This document shows, piece after piece, positions 59,237 to 64,000 of a DNA stretch of 64,000 nt. The notes under the pieces were generated by a model. That model was not told the DNA's origin and searched no databases. It saw only the letters and a program-made list of their open reading frames with translations. This DNA is from Blastocatellia bacterium (GTDB lineage Bacteria; Acidobacteriota; Blastocatellia; HR10). The first letter of the stretch is position 1. Each line of letters begins with the position of its first letter. A program made the translations under genes and the position numbers. The DNA lies in the NCBI GenBank assembly GCA_025055075.1, contig JANWYV010000033.1, positions 1 to 64,000 of the forward strand, written 5' to 3'.

Positions 59237-60287
59237 CGTCTTCCTCGCTCACTTTGCGAATTTGCTCCAACAGCTCCTCAGCCGTTGGAACGATCCCTCC
59301 GAATCGCGTGTAGAGCTTCACAGGCCGTTCGCCATTAACGGCGAGGCGCACATCTTCCACGAGCTGTCCGTGGCTCAGCTCGACGACCAAAAAGCAGCGC
59401 GCCCAATCGGCCATGACCGAGATCTCTCGCGCGGGGAAAGGCCAGAGCGTGATGGGGCGGAAGAGCCCGACCTTGAGGCCCTCTGCGCGCGCTTGTTCCA
59501 CGGCCGCCTTGAGGACGCGCGAGATGATGCCGTAGCCGATCGTGATGATCTCCGCATCCTCGACGCGGTGCTTCTCATACATCACGACGTGACGCGCTAC
59601 GTGCGCGTATTTCTCTTCGAGCCGTCGAACGTGCGCCTCCAACTCTTCGGGACTCAAGTGGATGGACGTGATCAGATTCTGGCGCGTCTCGGCCGTCCCC
59701 TGGACGGCCCAAGGTTTCTCAATCGGCAGGGCGAGCGTCCGCGGCAGCTCGACGGGTTCCATCATCTGGCCGATGAAGCCATCGGTGAGGATGATGACGG
59801 GATTCCGATAGCGATCGGCCAGCTCAAAGGCCAGCATGGTCAGATCGCACATCTCCTGAACCGAATTCGGCGCGAGCACGATCGTGCGGTAGTTGCCATG
59901 CCCTCCCCCTTTGACGATCTGATGATAATCGCTCTGCTCGGGCGCGATGTTCCCAAGTCCTGGCCCCCCCCGCATGATGTCCACGATGACAGCAGGCAAT
60001 TCCGCTCCGGCCAAATACGAGATGCCCTCTTGCATGAGGCTCAATCCAGGCCCCGAGGAGGCCGTCATCGTGCGCTCTCCTGCCGCTGCTGCTCCGTAGA
60101 CCATGTTGATCGCGGCGATTTCACTCTCGGCTTGGAGGAACGTCCCTCCGACCAGGGGGAGATATCGGGCGGCCGCTTCGGCGATCTCGCTCGCCGGCGT
60201 GATCGGATAGCCGTAGAAGGATCGGCATCCGGCGAGGATCGCCCCAATGACCGCCGCTTCATTCCCTTTCATGAGGATACGTGCCAT
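59187..60287 (-). CDS. 2-oxoacid:ferredoxin oxidoreductase alpha subunit
   Basis: A 366-residue alpha subunit (KorA/VorA type): [30 protein letters not shown] at the start, [55 protein letters not shown] and the transketolase-C-like end with [11 protein letters not shown]. It binds the substrate side of the oxidoreductase with the beta subunit. ATG 60287 follows GAGGGAAGCA, 11 bp after the ferredoxin gene. Operon order is delta-alpha-(beta-gamma). Confidence 0.9.
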   Translation of the reverse strand: MARILMKGNEAAVIGAILAGCRSFYGYPITPASEIAEAAARYLPLVGGTFLQAESEIAAINMVYGAAAAGERTMTASSGPGLSLMQEGISYLAGAELPAVIVDIMRGGPGLGNIAPEQSDYHQIVKGGGHGNYRTIVLAPNSVQEMCDLTMLAFELADRYRNPVIILTDGFIGQMMEPVELPRTLALPIEKPWAVQGTAETRQNLITSIHLSPEELEAHVRRLEEKYAHVARHVVMYEKHRVEDAEIITIGYGIISRVLKAAVEQARAEGLKVGLFRPITLWPFPAREISVMADWARCFLVVELSHGQLVEDVRLAVNGERPVKLYTRFGGIVPTAEELLEQIRKVSEEDDVRTSLREAEEYLWGV

Positions 60288-60298
60288 TGCTTCCCTCC

Positions 60299-60550
60299 TC
60301 ATGCCCGAGCTGTCGCCGCTTCCCGAAGATACACGGTGATTGCGGCAGGCTCCGGACAAGCATAGTAACATACGCCGCATCCGGTGCATCCACGTCCCAC
60401 ATAGCGCGCCGGGTGATACCCGTAGCTGTTCAAATATTCCGCCATCACGAGGACCTGCACCGGACAGGCGATCACACAGAGGCCGCATCCTTTGCAGAGG
60501 TCCTCGACAATTTCCACTCGCCCGCGATCCTCAAGGCTCTCGACGCTCAT
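60299..60550 (-). CDS. 2x4Fe-4S ferredoxin (delta subunit of the oxidoreductase)
   Basis: An 83-residue dicluster ferredoxin with [12 protein letters not shown] and [12 protein letters not shown], each CxxCxxCxxxCP. It is the electron outlet of the 2-oxoacid oxidoreductase encoded just downstream. ATG 60550 is preceded by GGAGGGAGGAG; the open frame to 60688 has no such signal. It is probably the first gene of the transcript. A TATAGC at 60586-60581 is a weak possible -10. Confidence 0.9.
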   Translation of the reverse strand: MSVESLEDRGRVEIVEDLCKGCGLCVIACPVQVLVMAEYLNSYGYHPARYVGRGCTGCGVCYYACPEPAAITVYLREAATARA

Positions 60551-60833
60551 CTCCTCCCTCCATTCTTCTCTCAAGCAAGTGCTATACCGCCCGTCTCCGT
60601 CTTCGTCTTGGAGATGGGGGCTCCGGAAGTCTGGTAATTCGTTGATGCCGCGCTCCTTCATCGGAGGCGGCCGGGGCCATCCCTCCATCTCGGAGCCGCG
60701 ATGCGCAAAATCACCACCATGTGGGAGAATTCCCGCTCCCGGCGATGGCGTGGAAAGAGCATGCCGATCAAACCATGAACGTCCGGTCGCTTTTCATTCT
60801 CCTGTCGAGGATCCTAGAGAACGCCCAGCTCAC

Positions 60834-61730
60834 TCATCCGGTGGCGGGAGGATGTGGAGCGTGGGTTCCGGCATTGAAAGCCGTGATCGGAAGACCCTGG
60901 GCTTCACGGCTCCATGACGTGAGCAATCCTCGCCGCAGGAACTCCGCCTTCGCGCGCTGCGTGATGTCCGTTTGGAGCGCCGGTTCGTGGCGATGGTCAT
61001 AGACGTAGGCTTTCACGCGAAGGATCAGATACGGACCATTGGCGAAAGCGTCTCGGAGTCGAACCACGACGGGTTTCGTCAGCAACGTGTAGGGGGAACT
61101 GTAGGCGGCTTCGTAGCCGATCTCCATCGCTTGGATGGGGTCGGTATCTATGGGGAGATAGAGATCGGTCACCACCTGGCATGAGGGCACACCTGAGTTC
61201 GCGTTCCATACCATGTTGTTCAAGATTTCGCTGTTGGGGATGGTCACGCGAGTGTCATCGGGCGTCGTCAATTTCGTGCTCCGGAGTCCAATGTGATCGA
61301 TCTCCCCATAGGCGTCGCCGATCCGCACCCGATCTCCCACCTGATACGGGCGATCCACGAGGATGACGAGCCCACCGAAGACGTTCTTAATCAGATCCTG
61401 TGCGCCGAGCCCCAGAGCGATGCCCACCGAAGCGAGCACGGCGAACAGCGTATCCCGTGATGGGGCGAAGATCATCAGGAGGATCACACCACTTCCTAGC
61501 CAGAGCGCGAATCGAATCAAAGGAGCCAGCAGCAAGAAGAAGAAGCGCGCGCGGGGAGCCTTGCGGGCGAGAGCGTTCAGCGCGCTGGTGCTCGTGCGAA
61601 TCAGGACGTATGCCGCGATGATGACCAAGAGGGCGTGAAGGAAGCTCGTGAGGGAGATCCTGGTCAAGACCTCGAGAGGAGTCCCCGGTGGGGTTTGAAA
61701 TCCGAGCGACATGAGGAGCGGATGCCACAT
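60834..61730 (-). CDS. MscS-family mechanosensitive channel
   Basis: A 298-residue small-conductance channel. Hydrophobic helices lie at about 30-50 and 75-95, and the pore helix TM3 has the Gly/Ala pattern [18 protein letters not shown] (about 113-132). The beta-domain is [24 protein letters not shown]. The vestibule C-terminal domain follows to residue ~285. It releases solutes on osmotic downshift. ATG 61730 follows AAGGGAGG, 13 bp after the ATPase stop, so the two are co-transcribed; the upstream extension of the frame is inside the ATPase gene. Confidence 0.9.
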   Translation of the reverse strand: MWHPLLMSLGFQTPPGTPLEVLTRISLTSFLHALLVIIAAYVLIRTSTSALNALARKAPRARFFFLLLAPLIRFALWLGSGVILLMIFAPSRDTLFAVLASVGIALGLGAQDLIKNVFGGLVILVDRPYQVGDRVRIGDAYGEIDHIGLRSTKLTTPDDTRVTIPNSEILNNMVWNANSGVPSCQVVTDLYLPIDTDPIQAMEIGYEAAYSSPYTLLTKPVVVRLRDAFANGPYLILRVKAYVYDHRHEPALQTDITQRAKAEFLRRGLLTSWSREAQGLPITAFNAGTHAPHPPATG

Positions 61731-61743
61731 GGTCAGCCTCCCT

Positions 61744-64000
61744 TCATAAGAGATTGCGGCGGTAAAGCGCCTCTCGGACCACGCGCGAAGCTTCCGGGCG
61801 CACGCGGAATCCCGGTCGGCCCGGATCCGGTTCGATGATCTCTCGAGCCAATAGCTCATCGAGCTGCGCGCGGCTGGCGGGGACGCTTTTCTGGAACACA
61901 AGGGCATGTTCTTCGGGCGTGAGACTGCCATGTTGGAGGATGGCCACCAGCGTGAACAGGTCGTCCAGATCCAAATCGTCGATCACTGAAGAGAGATCAG
62001 GAGTCATAATGGGCTTCAGATAGAGCACTCCCGCTTCGATCGCCTCGATGTGCCCCAGCCATAGCTCTAAGGCCGTTCGATAAACGCCAGCGGACTCGCG
62101 AGTCAGGGCCTCGAAGAAAAATCTCTCGGGGTCTATCGGACCTCGAACGAAGGCCTTGAACCGATCCGCGAAGGTGTGCGGTCGAGGAGGCGGGGGGAAT
62201 TGCAAGCGTAAGCCCGAGAGGTTATGGCGCCGTAGAATTGCCTGGCGGAGATCCTCTTGGCTGGCCGTGCGGATATTGAGACGATGGGAGAAGCTGGCCC
62301 CCAAATTGACGGCGGCGTCGAGGAACCGGAAGGCCATTTCATTGAGCGTGAGGATCCACAATGTGGATGAACATGTGGCGGCGATCACACGTTGTAAACC
62401 TCGGATCGCGCCATAATATCCGACCTGTCGTAAGAACGTGCGTTCCAGCTCTTCCACGATCACCGCGCGCCGCGGCGCCGCCAGAGATTCTTCTAGCCGC
62501 GAGACCTCGTCAGCGCCGACCAATCGGGCGAGGAACTCACGCATCTGTGACTCCGCCACGAGTCGGTCGCGAAATTCCCCTCGAACGATCTCCAGACCCG
62601 CGAGCGATCGCCTGATGGCGCCATTGATCAAGCTCGTTTTCCCACTTCCGCGCTCGCCGACGACGAGGATGGCCACGGGCCGGCCCGCTTCCCAGAGCGC
62701 TCGTGCTTCGGCGATGGCCGCCAGTTCTCGTTCGCGTCCGACGAGGAATTTCGGATCCTGCACCGGCTCGAGTCGAAAGAGGTGGCGGTAGAGTGCGGGG
62801 AGGTCCCTGGCCTCCAGATCCAAGGTGAATTCCTCGGGCAAGAAAGGCCGGGTGACGACCTCGATTCGCCCCTTCGAAGGAGCGAGCTTCCATCCGATGG
62901 CGATCAAGAACAGCATGATGAGTTGCTCGAGCGCGTTCATCAAGCGACGGAGCGATCGCTCGAGAGCGGCAAAGCCGCTGCGGCCGATGAGGACGATAGC
63001 TCGACGGAGTCCTTGCTGCGCGAGATAGGCCAAAACGCCGAGCCGATGATGGGTCAGAAGCGTCCGAGCTTCGAGGAACACCGCAGCCAGCGTTCGCATT
63101 AGTCGAACGCTCGCTGCGGCATGCTCATCCGATCGCTGACGGCGCCGGTACTCAAGCAACGATAACGCGTTCTGAAGCGCATCCCGGACGACCGGCGCAT
63201 CCTCGGCAAGCGCGGAGTCGGCCACTTCTAATCCGAAGCGCACCACCTCTTGCGCTCGCTCGAGTTGCTGGATGAGGTCGCGGTGCTTCGCCTCCACATC
63301 CCGGAGGACGATCCCGATCTCACGCCACCCTCGCCGTTGGAGAGCTTGATGGAAGATGTCGCGCGGGCGAAGTCGCTTCACTCGGGGACGCCGACGCGGC
63401 GAAGGAGAGAAGGAGGCCCAGATCTCATACGAGGAGGGGAGCGTCCTCAGCTCCGCGCTCAGTTCGGCGTCAAGCTCGGACAAGCGATGAGCTGCCGGGA
63501 TGACGTCCGTCCGCGGAGATGGGAAGTCGCCTCCCACTCTTCGCCCGATCCGTTGGTTGAGCCAACCGATCGCCTCGTCGAGTTCCGCCCTCAGGCCAGC
63601 ATGCTCGGCGACCAGGCTCTCCAGCACCTTTTGAAGGAGCTTCAGGAGCCGATCTTCCGCGCGTTCCAAGTTGCGCTCCAATCGGATCTCCATCTCCGCC
63701 GCCCTTATCTGAGCAGCCCAGTATGTTCGATGAGCGACCCCCGGGTCGTCCGTATCCGCCGATCTTCGCCGCCGATGCCAGATCGCCTCGCGGACAAGCC
63801 GTTTCGTGAGCCGGAGCGATAGCGTCTCGTCCCACGCTCGCCATGTTGAGAGGACCGTTCGTCCCCGACCGATCCGCTCCTGATGAGCGTTCCGTGTCCG
63901 TTGGAGCCGCATTTTCACCTCGTGGCTCGTCGGGGGATGGCCCGCGGCCGCTCCATCAATGGCTGCGCGCATCGTCTCCCACGGTTCTCTCAAAGCGCGC
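61744..64000 (-). CDS. Large P-loop ATPase upstream of MscS (possibly cut at the window edge)
   Basis: At least 750 residues; the earliest in-window starts are TTG 63993 and ATG 63972, and the frame is open to the edge, so the true start may lie outside. Residues ~60-360 are charged and helical. One hydrophobic segment lies at ~355-370 ([16 protein letters not shown]). An AAA-type domain follows: VGRERE (418-423), Walker A GERGSGKT (446-453), Walker-B-like VIVEELE and sensor TLNEM. The C-terminus looks like a winged helix (about 660-745). This is the Orc1/Cdc6-like AAA_16 layout in a membrane-tethered protein. It is followed by MscS after 13 bp. Function unknown; gating or monitoring of the channel is an inference. 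Confidence 0.75.
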   Translation of the reverse strand, partial: RALREPWETMRAAIDGAAAGHPPTSHEVKMRLQRTRNAHQERIGRGRTVLSTWRAWDETLSLRLTKRLVREAIWHRRRRSADTDDPGVAHRTYWAAQIRAAEMEIRLERNLERAEDRLLKLLQKVLESLVAEHAGLRAELDEAIGWLNQRIGRRVGGDFPSPRTDVIPAAHRLSELDAELSAELRTLPSSYEIWASFSPSPRRRPRVKRLRPRDIFHQALQRRGWREIGIVLRDVEAKHRDLIQQLERAQEVVRFGLEVADSALAEDAPVVRDALQNALSLLEYRRRQRSDEHAAASVRLMRTLAAVFLEARTLLTHHRLGVLAYLAQQGLRRAIVLIGRSGFAALERSLRRLMNALEQLIMLFLIAIGWKLAPSKGRIEVVTRPFLPEEFTLDLEARDLPALYRHLFRLEPVQDPKFLVGRERELAAIAEARALWEAGRPVAILVVGERGSGKTSLINGAIRRSLAGLEIVRGEFRDRLVAESQMREFLARLVGADEVSRLEESLAAPRRAVIVEELERTFLRQVGYYGAIRGLQRVIAATCSSTLWILTLNEMAFRFLDAAVNLGASFSHRLNIRTASQEDLRQAILRRHNLSGLRLQFPPPPRPHTFADRFKAFVRGPIDPERFFFEALTRESAGVYRTALELWLGHIEAIEAGVLYLKPIMTPDLSSVIDDLDLDDLFTLVAILQHGSLTPEEHALVFQKSVPASRAQLDELLAREIIEPDPGRPGFRVRPEASRVVREALYRRNLL

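Overview
The window most likely comes from a member of the Acidobacteriota (perhaps a Blastocatellia-like lineage). This is inferred, not proven. The basis is a roughly 60% GC genome, a 1293-residue Oar-like TonB-dependent receptor with an N-terminal carboxypeptidase-regulatory-like domain, a secreted VWA protein of the type common in that phylum, and large multiheme cytochromes. Coding density is high. I found no tRNA, rRNA, insertion sequence, prophage or CRISPR array.

Layout. 1-8.6 kb (minus strand): the start of recJ, a two-gene ABC-2 exporter followed by an M1-peptidase-like protein that lacks the zinc site, and glmU-glmS for UDP-GlcNAc synthesis. A small plus-strand gene sits at 4.8 kb. 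8.6-10.5 kb: a non-coding stretch with 66-bp-period imperfect repeats and a class-III aminotransferase. 10.9-16.4 kb (plus): a tightly coupled set with a holin-like small membrane protein, an AtuA-like small protein, a crotonase, a PAS histidine kinase, an NtrC-type regulator and thiL. 16.5-23.2 kb: slyD, purM-purN and the biotin operon bioBFDA. 23.2-32.8 kb: a class-I aminotransferase, an ACR3-type transporter, an MsbA-like ABC exporter, and a complete HlyD/ATPase/ATPase/permease/permease efflux set of the YbhGFSR type. 32.8-39.4 kb: gamma-glutamyltransferase, a PspA-coiled-coil membrane protein-AAA ATPase operon, and a class A beta-lactamase-like enzyme. 39.6-46.3 kb: the Oar-like receptor, purD and the VWA protein.

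46.5-57 kb (all minus) is an extracellular-electron-transfer region. One operon encodes a cytochrome b fused to eleven c-heme motifs (CbcL-like), a NapC/NirT-type six-heme membrane cytochrome (ImcH-like), a DmsE-family decaheme cytochrome and an MtrB/PioB-type outer-membrane barrel. A second group adds an OmcA/MtrC-family decaheme cytochrome and a monoheme cytochrome c. Together they carry 38 heme c motifs and could form a path from the quinone pool through the periplasm and outer membrane to the cell surface. Upstream in the same direction are a receiver-only response regulator, a Cys/His-rich small protein and a 2-oxoacid:ferredoxin oxidoreductase (delta, alpha, fused beta-gamma). The window ends with an MscS channel directly downstream of a large P-loop ATPase that runs to the window edge.

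Most notable points: a GlmS whose catalytic Cys1 is Ser; an M1-family pseudopeptidase; the MtrB/DmsE/OmcA system with two types of quinol oxidase in one operon; a PspA (ESCRT-III-like)/AAA (Vps4-like) operon; an AAA ATPase/MscS pair; a perfect CRP-type palindrome in the 1.1-kb gap between the cytochrome operons; and recurring promoters with an 18-bp spacer and an extended -10.
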